Shown piece after piece: positions 22,645 to 33,904 of a stretch of 64,000 nt of DNA. The position numbers and the translations under genes were made by a program. The DNA is from Pictodentalium vernedei. Lineage: Eukaryota > Mollusca > Scaphopoda > Dentaliida > Dentaliidae. Position 1 is the first letter of the stretch, and each line of letters opens with the position of its first letter. The DNA lies in NCBI GenBank assembly GCA_031216915.1, contig CM062289.1, positions 445,370,910-445,434,909 of the forward strand, in the 5' to 3' direction. The notes under the pieces are model-generated. The model saw only the letters and a program-made list of their open reading frames with translations. It was not told the DNA's origin and ran no database searches.

Positions 22645-23267
22645 TTAACCCTTTACCCAATGCAGAGAATATCAAAATTTATCATTTTAATTACTATTTT
22701 TAAAAATATTTTAAAAACTTTCAACAGAACCATATCAAGTGACCCCTCATTGGAACGAGCTCATTGAGCTCGTTGCAATGAGGGGTCACATGATATGGTT
22801 TTGTTGAACTATTTTTAAAAATTTATTTTTTTCAACTGCTCTGTTTGCAAATTACACAGGCGGATGCGGGCGATTCATTATTATTATTATTATTATTTAT
22901 TGGTGTTTAAGGTCACATTTCTGCACAATGGCTAACCATGACCGCGACAGCTTTACGGATGGAGGAAGCCGGAGTACCCAGAGAGAACCACCGAGCAACG
23001 GTGAGCAACTGTCAGCTCCCCAACATACCAACTCCACACAAGCAGGGTTAGCACTGATTGAAGACAGGTGCACCATCGACGTGCAGTACGCCTTAGTACA
23101 CAGTGTCACCGTGCCCCCACGTGGGCAATGGGGGTGAAGTGTCTTGCCCAAGGACACAATGCGGTTGGCGCAGGTGGGATTCAAACCGAGGATCTCTCGG
23201 CTTGCAGCCTGCACCTCTACCAACTGAGCCACCGCGCCCCTGGGCGATTCATTAGGTAAAGGGTTAA
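22645..23267. mobile_element. piggyBac-type MITE split by a SINE
   Basis: It starts TTAACCCTTTACCCAATGC and ends GGTAAAGGGTTAA. The palindrome around GAACGAGCTCATTGAGCTCG is flanked by ACCATATCAAGTGACCCC and complement. The SINE sits in GGGCGATTCATTA near the right end. Confidence 0.88.
22881..23241 (-). mobile_element. tRNA-headed SINE with 13-bp target duplication
   Basis: GGGCGATTCATTA at 22868-22880 and 23242-23254 flanks the element and belongs to the host MITE. The head, body and (TTA)n-type tail are intact. Confidence 0.92.
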
Positions 23268-24290
23268 GTACACCTTGTTGGCTTTTTCTTCGACCACTTT
23301 TGTGTGATACCTTTCAATTTTATAATAATCTAGTATGCCTATTGATATTGGGTTCACAATCCAGACAGACAGCACCAGTAAGCCATAGTAATGTAACAAT
23401 TGAAAATTGAGTCAATTCAGCTTCGAACCTTTTGCTTGATTCAATATGAGATTTGATTAGAGAGAAACATCATGGTTCGCTGGGCCCTACTTTGCCTAAA
23501 TGTATGCTTGCTAGGCTCATATAACAGAGGTTTTTAATCTGTGGACAAAAATTAAAGAAGAAATTTGTGATTTATTTGTTATCATGCATTCAGTTTGTTC
23601 ACTTTATAGCCAGCCTTTCAATTCATGTTTCAGTATCATGTTCTTTGGTCCCCTTTTCTCAGCTAATTGCAGCATGATAAATCTGTTCATTTTTAAGTAC
23701 ACCTGGGCTACGCGCATGGATAAGGGAAAATCAAAAACAGGGTCATAATTCCAATTGAACTCAGCCAACAGGCTGCAAATAGACAGAAAGATTCACAATA
23801 ACCCACAACAGTCCTCTGGGAGTAATTTTATTAGTGCTGAACAGGCTTTTTTCCCCCAAAATTTTGACTACAGTAATCACCTGGATGGAAGTTCCACTCT
23901 TAAAAGTGTTTTAGAAACAATCCACCAACCACTTAAAATATATTTTATCTGCTAGTAGCAGAAGTGGCACATAATGACACTTAAACAACACCATTTTCGT
24001 TCCTAAGCACAGTTCACACCAGGGATTTCAAACTTGCTGACCTGATGAGTTGACACCTACCAATGTACTTATTTGCTAGACAAGTAGAGATTAGAGGACC
24101 CAAAAAGAAAATCTGAAGCTCATAAAATGCTAATAGTTGATTGAAACACTTGACTAAAAAACATAACCTTGGAAGTGAAATTTTATTTTTAGTAACAGCA
24201 GTATTGACCTTGAACCCAGTGGCACGATTTTGATTGTCGCATATCAGATCATGTAGGAGTATTTTCCTAAAAATGTTCATGGAAATAATT
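23268..24290. other. No recognised feature
   Basis: AT-rich sequence with short open frames only. No repeat with a second copy in the window and no splice-flanked coding segment was found. Confidence 0.5.
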
Positions 24291-24540
24291 TTAATCCTTT
24301 ACCTTTATCATGAAAAGCAGACGACACTTGCAAACAAAATTCTTGAATAATTAATTTTTTTCATTTTTTTGTCTCAAAAACATAGGTTATGACCCCTCAT
24401 TGGAATGAGCTCGACAAGCTCATTCCCATGAGGGGTCATAACCTATGTTTTTGAGACAATAAAAAAATAATGAAAATTAATTGGCGATTTTTTAGAATAG
24501 TGCTGACGGGTTTTTGTCATTACATTGGGTAAAGGGTTAA
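24291..24540. mobile_element. piggyBac-type palindromic MITE, subfamily 1
   Basis: TTAATCCTTTACC and CATTGGGTAAAGGGTTAA are the ends. The centre GGAATGAGCTCGACAAGCTC keeps most pairing although both arms differ from other copies. Confidence 0.85.
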
Positions 24541-24799
24541 AAGTTGAAAAGTCCGTCAATTGAAAAACTCAACTTGAAAACTTAACCTTGATATCAAATC
24601 TATTTTTAGTAAGAGTGCTCTTGAACCTGACCATAACGGCATGGTTTTGATTGTGACATATCAATTCATGGTGGGGTATAACTCTGTCAAGTTTCACAGA
24701 AATATCAAAAGTAATAAGCCATCGTTGACAATCTTCAGCCATCGTCCTTCAGAATTAGTAACGCCAATGCTAAAACAGGCGAGATAAAATATGGTACTA

Positions 24800-25229
24800 C
24801 AGTAGAATCCTCTTAATTGAATATCCATTTTGCCAATGAAAATTATTCAATTAACAGGAGTATACAATTAACAGGAATTTGGTCAGTTTCCTGTGTTCTG
24901 GAGGTAAACTGAGCACTTATTCTATTATATCTTATTTGACAGAGCTCATAGAGCTCTGTCAAATAAGATATAATAGAATAAATGCCTGTATTGGATGTAG
25001 TGAGGCCAAAAAGGTTGATAAATAAGGGGAATTTGGTGAGTGTCACAGTAATTTTTTCGACATATTACAAAACTTTATATACAATTAACAGGAGTTTACT
25101 CTACAACCCATATGCAATTAACAGATCAAATTTGTACTGAAGGTATGGTAAATGGTTTTGTATTTGAAAATTATATTCAATTAACAGGGATATACAAATA
25201 AGAGATATTCAATTAAGTGGGCTCCACTG
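24800..25229. mobile_element. TA-flanked MITE with CAGT...ACTG ends (pogo/Tigger-like)
   Basis: CAGTAGAATCCTCTTAATTG and CAATTAAGTGGGCTCCACTG are inverted ends, each next to TA. Internal ATTCAATTAACAGGAGT phrases repeat. A family-2 palindrome is nested inside. Partial copies lie at 41880-41945 and 44938-44990. Confidence 0.7.
24919..24979. repeat. 61-bp palindrome (family-2 core)
   Basis: ATTCTATTATATCTTATTTG and ACAGAGCTC pair with the complementary right half with only the central bases unpaired. It shares TTTGACAGAGCTC with 13138-13350. Confidence 0.85.
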
Positions 25230-25244
25230 TATCATCAAAATTTA

Positions 25245-25443
25245 CTTTTTACCTAACATTACTGTCATAATGGCCATCAGTGTTACTCGCAAAAATTACC
25301 ATTCAAATTTTATTATTTGAAAATTTTGGCCTCAAAAACAAAGCTAATGAGAATTTGTTGGAATGAGCTCATTGTTTTTGAGGCAAAAGATTATAAATTC
25401 TAGTTGTTCAAGATTTTTTTCTGCAAATTTGTGTAAATGGTTA
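25245..25443. mobile_element. Degenerate piggyBac-type MITE with one palindrome arm lost
   Basis: TTTACCTAACATTACTGTCA, CTCAAAAACAAAGC, GGAATGAGCTCATTG and TTTTTGAGGCAAAAGA remain, and it ends GTGTAAATGGTTAA. Confidence 0.5.
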
Positions 25444-25778
25444 ACAAGTAATCTATTGTTTAATTTTCAGGAATTATTTGCCAATAACTCTACATGAGCA
25501 CTAGCAGAGACCCTGTCAGGTCATTAACACACTTTTTGTATGGTGACACAGCTGGGTAACATGAAAAGAAAATGAACTCTTTGAGCAGAAACAAACAGAA
25601 ATGCAGTCAGATAATTTTATTAAGAAATTTAAATGAAAAAACATGACTATTTGTCAAACAGAATACAGAAAGTCTAAAAAAAAAAAAAAAAAAATTTTTA
25701 AATTTATTTCTCAAGCCCTCCAGCATTGTTTATTTAGCTACCACATGCTCTCTTTTTATAACCAATGCAAACTTAAAA

Positions 25779-26150
25779 TGAAAGTGTCAATGACACTGTA
25801 GCTCAGCTTGTGGAAGGCGTACATGTATAGTATGTGACACAGCGATGACACACATCTAGGTAATGACCTTCATCTAGAAGTAGTATACAAAAAACTGATT
25901 GGTACAAAATATAGCTGCTGGTGGACATCTTGAATTACGGACCACCGCCAAAACACTCGTTCTCGTCCCACGATGATAACAAAGATACCCAAGAAGTTTT
26001 GTAAAGATCGGTTCACAAATACGGCCTCTAGCCTGAGCCGTATTGAATTGTTGATGAATAGATGTGCCATGACAAAACCTCAAATTTGACGTCAAAATTG
26101 AGCTAAAAAAATTGAGCTAAAAAAAATTTGACTATGTCAAAGTTGGGCTA
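25779..26150 (-). mobile_element. Short H-A element
   Basis: A minimal copy: TGAAAGTGTCAATGACAC then GTAGCTCAGCTTG on the left, one internal unit, and GTCAAAGTTGGGCTAAAAA on the right. Confidence 0.8.
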
Positions 26151-26294
26151 AAAACAAAAATTAAATGGTTTATGTGTGATATTTTACTCAAGTGAATAAA
26201 ACTGATAAATCTGTCCCTTGAGTGTAACAAGGCTTTACAATGCTTTAGCAGTGCAACTCCTTCTTACAATCAAGGGACAAAACACCTCACAACC

Positions 26295-26762
26295 CAAGTC
26301 AGAAAATAAGCAGACTGTCATCTGCAAAATGAGGTCCCAGAGGGTCAATTTAGTGATGCTACCCTGCACAGAGTCTCAAAACTAAACAGAAAGAGGTACC
26401 CAGAGGATAATCACTAAATTTACCCTCTGTGAACGTCCATAATCAGGGTCTCAAAACTAAACAAAAAGTGGTACCAGAGGATAAATTGGCCCACTGGATG
26501 GGATAGCATCAAGCCAGAAAATAAGCAGACTGGCATCTGCAAAATGAGGTCCCCAGTGGGTGAATTTAGTGATGCTACACTGCATAGCAGGGCAGCATCA
26601 CTACATTTACCCTCTGTGAACCTCAATCTGAATCCGGTTCTCAAAACTAAACAGAAAGAGGTACCCAGAGGATAAATTGGCCCACTGTAAGGGATATCAT
26701 CATCAAATTCACCCTCTGGGGACCTCATTCTGCAAATGTCGGACTGCTTATTTTCTGGCCTG
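26295..26762. mobile_element. Two CAAGCC-type MITEs, one internally rearranged
   Basis: AGAAAATAAGCAGACTGTCA occurs at ~26301 and GAAAATAAGCAGACTGGCAT at ~26517. The right end is CTGCTTATTTTCTGGCCTG. The first unit lacks its own right terminus. Confidence 0.7.
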
Positions 26763-26969
26763 TCACCACCCACACTATTCTGTAAATTATGAGGCCTAAC
26801 CTAAATCATAAACAAACCAAGAACACGAACTTTTGATGGCAAAGAAATAAATACAAAAGTAAAAAATAAAATAAAAAACCGCCCGCTCACATGCAGTTTA
26901 ACAAAAAGTGGCCTGAGAAACAGAAGATCTACTTTGTGAAGCCTAATGTGAATGTGTTCTATAGCATGT

Positions 26970-27931
26970 ATTTTTTATCGCAACCATCCATACTGTGGTT
27001 AAAATTATTTACTCTGACCTCCTTGTTCTCAATGTCCAGGTTATTCACATTAACATTTTGAATACACAACATTTGGTGAATGTGGAGAGTGACACAAACA
27101 AGATTCACACAGGTTATTACCACACCCTGCGGGTTTCCGAGATGGTGTATTGAAGTTGGGACCTTGTCTGGGCATATATTAATGAGTCTGTTAGAATAAC
27201 CAATTTATCTTACAATATTTCCCCCTTTCTTGACTTGTTAACATATATTTTGACAATTGCTCAACGTCTGTGAGTTGATTTTTTATGAAAGAAAATCATG
27301 ATGTCATGGTATTGCGTTCTTTTTGCTATACATGACAGATTCCCCATTCATTATACTACTTGGACTGCAGCCGCTAAGGTTTATAGCAGCGTTTAAGCTG
27401 TGTTTCTACGTTTTATTTTTCATGATTGACACATGGTAGGCCTATATAAAATATCATCATAGCAAAACATGATCAAGTCTAATTTATTTCGTTGAGTTGG
27501 TGATTTATTTATCATTCAATTACTGTTATCAAAAACGGTGGCCTCGACAACGTGTAATCAGTTTTCAAAGAATGCAGGTAAAAAATGTTCTTTTTCTGAA
27601 TCAAATGCTTGTGTGTGCAGTTGCTACCCTCAATACAGATTAGTATTTTGTCTAAACCTTTTCACTTGTACTGGGAGAAAATACATTCTTATTGTAAGAT
27701 AAATATATGTATTATATTTCTACAGCTTTTTTCTTTGTAAATAAAAACCATATCCTACTCCCACGACCTCGAAAGTGTTATTCAACTCCCACGGCGATAT
27801 CCTACTCCCAGTCATGAGGGACTACTTTTACCATTGCAGTTGTTCCGCCTCGAAATCCTAAATTCAGCGATAACACCCAATCTACTTCAACAAATATTCT
27901 TCTTGCTATTCCTACTGACAACGAAGGGGGT
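26970..27931. other. No recognised feature
   Basis: Non-repetitive AT-rich DNA with no supported ORF. This is one of the few stretches without a recognisable mobile element. Confidence 0.5.
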
Positions 27932-28313
27932 GCTATGGCGTCGCGGTAACCGGTTCTCGTCAGATCACCAAAGTTAAGCAACATCGAGCGTGGTTAGTAG
28001 TTGGATGGGTGACCATTTCAGCGACTGATTCGTGCTCCTGCGTTGTGTCCTTGGGCAAGGCACTTAACCCCAATTGCCTATATGGGGGCATGATGACGCT
28101 GTGTACTAAGGCGTACTTCACGTCGATGATGCGCATGTCTTCAACCAATCTAACCCTGCCTGTGCCGTGGTGCAGAGTTCAGAGTTATGATGTTGGAGAG
28201 CTGACAGCTGCTCGTCGGTTCACTCTGGGTACTCCGGCTTCCTCCACCCATAAAACTTTCACCGACATATTATGACCCTGGTTGTTAATTTGTCGTTAAA
28301 CCCTAATAAAAAA
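27932..28313 (+). mobile_element. 5S rRNA-headed SINE with the same body as the tRNA-headed SINEs
   Basis: The head GTTCTCGTCAGATCACC, AAGTTAAGCAAC (box A, 27971-27982) and GGATGGGTGACC (box C, 28003-28014) is plainly 5S rRNA. It breaks off after box C. GCGTTGTGTCCTTGGGCAAG, GGGTACTCCGGCTTCCTCCA and a CCCTAATAAAAAA tail follow, as in the tRNA-headed copies. The 5S 5' and 3' ends are missing or altered, so this is a SINE promoter and not a 5S gene. Confidence 0.9.
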
Positions 28314-31054
28314 TGAAAGTGTCAGTGACACTGTAGCTTAACTTGTGTGTTGTGTTTGATGAAAAGGATAATGTTCAATGTTTATGAAAGGATTATGAAA
28401 TAAGACAAGAATTGTGATAATTGGGAATATATTCAATTTTGTTCCCTGTATGGTATGTTTATGATAAAAATAATATGAGGTGTACACTGTATTAAAGAGC
28501 TGAGGGGTGGGTTAATATGACCTCACAGTTAATGTATGTGGCCCTCACAGTTAACGTATATCAACAAAAGTTACCAAGTTACAGTGAAATTATTCCAAAA
28601 CGAGTCATCCTATGAAGTTACATTAAAATCCCTTCATAAATATGGCCTGTAGACTGTGCTAAAGGTTTTCGGGCCCCTGTAGTCGTCAGTTTCCCAATTG
28701 CATCCAAAGGGGACGTTCTCATCTAGACATTATATGAAGTCAACCTACCAAGTTACAATGAAATCCCTTAATAAATATGACCTGTAGACTGTGCTAGAGG
28801 TTTTTGGGCTTTGGGCTCTGGCAGCCATCATGGTTGAATGATCGCAACCAAAATGGGACATTCTCATCTGGGCATCATCTGGAGTGATCCTACAAAGTTA
28901 CAAGGAAATCCCTTCATAAATATGACCTGTAGACTGTGCTCAAGGTTTTTGGGCTTTGGGCCCCTGAAGCCGTCACAGTTGACCAATCACGACCAAAAGG
29001 GGATGTCATCATCTAGGCATTATATGGAGTCAAACTTACGGGATACAATGAAGTCCTTCCATAAATATGACCAAGAGACTATGCTAAAGGTTTTGGGGTT
29101 TTGGGTTCGGGCAGCCATCAAGGCTGAATGATCGCGACCAAAAGGGGACGTTCTCATCTAGACATTATTTAGAGTCATCCTACCATGGTACAATGAAATC
29201 CCTTCATAAATATCACCTGTAGACCGTGCTAAAGATTTTCGGGCTTTGGGCCCCTGTAGCCAACACAGTTGCTTAATGGTGTCCAAAAGGGGCTGTTCTC
29301 ATCTAGACATTACATGAAGTCAACCTACCAAGTTACAATGAAATCCCTTCATAAATATGATCTGAAGACTGTGCTAAAGGTTTTCGAGTTTTAGGCTTGG
29401 GCAGCCATCATGGTTGAATGATCGCAACCAAAAGGGGACATTCTCATCTGGACATCATCTGGAGTGATCCTATGAAGTTACAATGAAATCCCTTCAGAAA
29501 TATGACCTGTAGACTGTGCTCAAGATTTTTGTGCTTCAGGCACCTGTAGCCATCACAGTTGACCAACCACAACCAAAAGGGGATGTCATCATCTTGGCAT
29601 TATATGGAGTCAACCTAACAAGTTACAATGAAATCCTTCCATAAATACGACCTACAGACATGCTAAAGGTTTTTGGGCTCGGGCACCCATCAAGGCTGAA
29701 TGATCATGGCCAAAATGGGACGTCCTCATCTAGACATTATTTGGAGTCATCCTACCAAGTTACAATGAAATCCCTTCATAACTATGACCTGTAGACAGTA
29801 CTAAAGGTTTTCGGACTTTGGGCACCTTTAGCCGTCAAAGTTGCCCAATTATGTCCAAAAGGGGACGTTCTCATCTAGACATTATATGAAGTTAACCTAC
29901 CAAGTTACAATGAAATCCCTTCATAAATATGACCTGTAGACTGTGCTTAAGGTTTTCGGGCTTCGGGCTCGGGCAGCCATCATGGTTCAATGAATGCAAC
30001 CAAAGGGGACAATCTCATCTGGGCATCATCTGGAGTGATCCTACGAAGTTACAATGAAATCCCTTCATAAATATGACCTGTAGACTGTGCTCAAGGTTTT
30101 TGGGCTTCGGGCACTTGTAGCCATCACAGCTGACCAATCACGACCAAAAGGGGATGTCATCATCTAGGCATTATATGGGGTCAACCTAATAGGTTACAAT
30201 GAAATGCTTCCATAAATATGACCTTTTGCCTATGCTAAAGGTTTTTGGGCTCTGGCACCCATCAAGGCTGCATGATCGCGATCAAAATGGGACGTTCTCA
30301 TCTAGACATTATTTGGAGTCATCCTACCAAGTTACAATGAAATTCCTTCATAAATATGACCTCTAGACTGTGCTAAAGGTTTCTGGGCTGCGGGCCACTG
30401 TAGCCGTCACAGTTGCCCAATCACGTCCAAAAGGGGACTTTCTCATCTAGACATTGTATGAAGTCAACCCACCAAGTTACAATGAAATTCCTCAATAAAT
30501 ATGACCTGTAGACTGTGCTAAAGGTTTTCGAGTTTTGGGCTCGGGCAGTCGTCACCGTTAGCAGATCATGCCCAAATGGGGAAATTCTCATCTAGACATC
30601 ATAAGGAGTCATCCAACCAAGTTACAATGAAATCCCTCCACATTAAACATGACCTGCAGACTGTGCTAAAAGTTTTTGGGTTTCGGGCTTGGGCAGCCAT
30701 CACGGTTGATAGATCATGCCCAAAAGGGGACGTTCTTATCTAGGCATTATACAGAGGCATCCTACCAAGTTACAATGAAATCCCTTCATAAATACAACCT
30801 GTAGACTGTGCTAATGGTTTTCGGGTTTTGGGCTCGGGCAGCCATACCGTTTGCCCGAGCGCGACCAAAAGGGGACGTTCTCCTCTAGACATGACCCCAA
30901 ACCTGCATATGAAATTTCGTGACGATCAGACAAGAACTGCGGGGTGTAGCCTGTGCAAAAGGAAAATGTGAACAGACGTCACAGACTCACAGACTAACAG
31001 ACTTCCGCACGCATGATGGCAATAGCTTATCTTGACTATGTCAAGTTAAGCTAA
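28314..31054 (-). mobile_element. H-B element (HINE-like), longest uninterrupted copy
   Basis: Ends are TGAAAGTGTCAGTGACAC then GTAGCTTAACTTG, and ATGTCAAGTTAAGCTAAAAA. The core has about 16 units near 143 bp with AAGTTACAATGAAATCCC, CATAAATATGACCTGTAGAC and AAAAGGGGACGTTCTCATCT. Four unit types alternate in order, giving a ~575-bp higher-order repeat. It directly follows the SINE A-tail. Confidence 0.88.
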
Positions 31055-31402
31055 AAACAAAAAAACTGACAGCGAACAATAACTATGTTAACATCCACAC
31101 AAAGTTATAAGAAGTTGAACATGACTACTCATTCATGGTGATTGATTGAATTATTTCTTTAAAATGTGTTGATTTCCTTCATAAGTTCATATCTCCCGTC
31201 ACTTGGATTTCCATTTGAAAACGAGCGTCACTGCATTCCTTTCTGATGACGTCATATTATCAGTTCATTCATTCATGTTTTTGTGTTCATGCGCCGATTT
31301 TTCTAACCGTCAAAACAAATTGAGTGACCTTGGGAAACTGCTCTTGGATGATGCAAGAGGGGTATTTGTGTTGCAGATATTATCAGGGAAATATAATAAA
31401 TA

Positions 31403-31546
31403 CAATAGTTCACTGCATGGGGTAACGTACGATGTTTATTCTCTCGTGGGATGCAGAGAAATAAAAAAATAAAATATCGTGAAAATAACCTTCCGCATCC
31501 CACTCGAGAATAAACATTGTACGTTACTCCAAGCATTGAACTATTG
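31403..31546. repeat. Inverted repeat with ~52-bp arms
   Basis: CAATAGTTCACTGCATGGGG ... CTCGTGGGATGC pairs with GCATCCCACTCGAGAATAAA ... CATTGAACTATTG around an ~39-bp AT-rich centre. Confidence 0.8.
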
Positions 31547-31559
31547 TCTATATATTTTC

Positions 31560-32318
31560 CAAAATGCCATCATGCTCAAGACATAAAATCTACCCAAATT
31601 AGTACATCTTTTAACAGAGATAGGGTAGGTTTAAAACGCTAATAGAATGACTAGGACTGGGTTATATTTTATTCTCTCACCATTGAAAAATCTAAAGAAG
31701 GCATCAATGAATTACTCTTAATTTTCCTCTCAAACAATCATTCATTATACTTGTGTATCATTATTTCTCACTATTGTTCATAATTTCGAGAAATATTAAC
31801 CTTCCACACACTGGTTCCTTCATGGATAACATTTTTCAAGGCCCCAAAACACCCAAATTCAAGAATTTTTCAAGACCTTGCCCTCACCATTCCTAACTAG
31901 GACCCTCCAGTTGTTACCCATTCTTCTCTTTCCCTTCAAGGGAAGTGAGGGAAGGTGGTTATGACCAGAGGATCCTAATTAGGAATATGTCTTCACTCAC
32001 TCTGATACAGTACAGTTGCTGTGGACTGTTCGTAATCCATGTGTGGGCAGTGATGTCCATGCATGCATTTACCAGATAATAAAAATCATCATCAGAAAAA
32101 TTTTAACAAAAGAAGCAACGGATTGTACCGTCCTGAAGGTCACAGATGATGATTAAAGTCAACTTTAATCAATTATTCTTCAAAAAATGATCATGAATTT
32201 CATAATCATGCCAGCCCTACAGTACAGTCATCATGAATTGGTTGTAATCCACGCTTGGTCACTGACATCCACGCATGTGTTTACCAGGTAATAAAGATTA
32301 TAATTTAGCAAAATTTAA
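31560..32318. other. No gene; imperfect ~190-210-bp direct duplication
   Basis: GTAATCCATGTGTGGGCAGT, ACCAGATAATAAAAATCAT (around 32031-32100) recurs as GTAATCCACGCTTGGTCACT, ACCAGGTAATAAAGATTAT (around 32242-32310). TTTTCAAGACCTTGCCC resembles text at 37740-37870. Confidence 0.55.
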
Positions 32319-32568
32319 TTAAACCTTTACTCAATGAATCGCCCGCATCCGCCCGCGTAATATGCAAATTCAGCAGCTGAAAAAATATTATTTTTCGAAA
32401 AATTTCAACAAAACCATATCATGTGACCCCTCTTTGGAACGGGCTCGTCGAGCTCGTTCCAAAGAGGGGTCACATGATATGGTTTTGTTAAATTTTTTTG
32501 AAAAAATTAAAAAAAATGATATTTAAAAAAATAAATTTTGAAATCGTCTGCGTTGGGTAAAGGGTTAA
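32319..32568. mobile_element. piggyBac-type palindromic MITE, subfamily 2
   Basis: TTAAACCTTTACTCAATGAA and GCGTTGGGTAAAGGGTTAA are the ends. The palindrome CTCTTTGGAACGGGCTCGTC and complement is flanked by the CATATCATGTG arms. Confidence 0.87.
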
Positions 32569-32651
32569 AGCACCAGGTTATACACAGTGCTTCATTAATT
32601 AAATTTTTGATGATTATTCCTATAATTAGTGTTTGGAATCTTAATATTATT

Positions 32652-33002
32652 TATTTATTATTAATTGGAGTTTAAGGTCACATACACATACTTATGCACA
32701 ATGGCTAATCATGACCGGGACAGTTTTATGGGTGGAGGAAGCCAGAGTACCCGGAGAGAACCACTGAGCATCGACGAGCAACTGTCAGCTCTTCAACATT
32801 CTAAGTCTGTTCAATCTCCACTCAAGCAGGGTTACAGCAGTTGAAGACATGCACCATCGACGTTCAGTACGCCTTCGTACACGGCGCCATCGTGCCCTCA
32901 TGTAGGCAACCAGGATGAAGTGCTTCGTCCTGGATGGGGATCAATCTCGGGACCTCCAGCATAGAAGTCCAACAGTCCTACCACCGAGACACTGCACTCC
33001 CT
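32652..33002 (-). mobile_element. SINE with an alternative tRNA-like head, 17-bp target duplication
   Basis: GGAATCTTAATATTATT at 32635-32651 and 33003-33019 flanks the element. The body and tail match the main SINE. On the minus strand the head reads CTCGGTGGTAGGACTGTTGG and GGTCCCGAGATTGATCCCC, a different tRNA-like sequence also seen at 62398-62768. Confidence 0.88.
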
Positions 33003-33024
33003 GGAATCTTAATATTATTGCAAC

Positions 33025-33230
33025 CATGGAAATTTTACTCAAGTTCGGAAAGTGACCAGTCCACGGTGGTGAAATTTCAAGAAATAAATTTTTCTCATAA
33101 TGCAACTAGAAATTCAACCAATCCAACCTGGTTTGACAGAGCTCAATGAGCTCTGCCAAATCAGATTAAATTGGTCATCAATTTGAAAACTTGCTTCTTG
33201 AAATTTTGACATCAGCTCACATAGTTAATG
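33025..33230. mobile_element. Degenerate family-2 MITE
   Basis: TTTTCTCATAATGCAACTAG and TTTGACAGAGCTCAATGAGC match 13138-13350. The right end CATCAGCTCACATAGTTAA is weak and the left CCCCCTGC end is lost. Confidence 0.6.
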
Positions 33231-33257
33231 GCCTGATTAAGCAGGCCAGTTTGATAT

Positions 33258-33879
33258 TTAGTGGCTCAACACACTTTTGTCCGAGAAACACTTTGAGCAG
33301 CTTTGGCATTCACAGGGATTATCACTAACACAACATTTTAGGTGTTCATTCTGGTGATTCTTAGATGTCAATGATTTCTTGCATTTTTCACAACTGTGAG
33401 GTTACCAGTCTATGTGTTTGTTTACATGATCTTCATATGATTGCCTGTGCTGAAGTTCTTTCCACAATCATCAAATGGACATACATGCATTGGACTATCA
33501 TGCATTCTCTTGTGCAGGGTCAGTCCCCATTTCCTTTTAAATCTTCTACCACATACAGCACATAAGTGTTGCTCTCTGTGGTAAATAGCATTATGTTTCA
33601 GCAGTGCAAGGTCTGTATCGAAGTACATGTGGCATATGGTACATTTCTTTTTGTTACTATCGTGGCTGCTCAGGTGTCTTTTTAGTGAGGATTTGCACAT
33701 GTATGTTTTCCAACATTCAATACAGGTAAATGATTTACAAGGATGACCAGGCGATTCTTCATCTTGCCTTATTGGTGTGAAGGTTTTCAGGCTGCAACTG
33801 CCATGTGAGTACTGGGCTTCACTTTTTATCTCAACTCCTACACTCATGTCTAAAGATGACCCATCTAATTCCCTAGTTC
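33258..33879 (-). pseudogene. C2H2 zinc-finger terminal exon with frameshift and stop
   Basis: A T-rich tract and CAG acceptor (33880-33882) precede the minus-strand exon, which begins in phase 1. An N-terminal acidic/serine region holds a EIKSE SUMO-site-like motif. C2H2 fingers follow: FTCIECWKTY...LKRHLSSH, CTICHMYF...LKHNAIYH, HLCAVCGRRF...LHKRMH, and a finger that starts HVCPFDDCGKNF. At that finger (about 33425) a single-base shift moves the frame. The shifted frame continues with an in-frame stop and then finger-like C-X2-C text (HSCEKCKKS, CQSCSKCF) to a TAA at 33258-33260. These proteins usually bind DNA in the nucleus. Damage in only the last ~55 codons could be real decay or sequence error. 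Composition is clearly genic. Confidence 0.75.
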
Positions 33880-33904
33880 CTGAATGAATAAAAATAAAGA
33901 CATT

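Larger units (their letters stand above)
25690..26960 (-). repeat. Inverted copy of the 20575-20960 repeat, split by insertions
   Basis: CATGCTCTCTTTTTATAACC, CTGTCCCTTGAGTG, CAATCAAGGGAC and TGAACTTTTGATGGC-like text are the reverse complement of 20575-20960. H-A (25779-26150) and a doubled CAAGCC-type MITE (26295-26762) interrupt it. Confidence 0.65.

Noticed and set aside
27932-28014. 5S rRNA gene
   Set aside because: Both 5S ends are missing or altered and a SINE body follows directly after box C.
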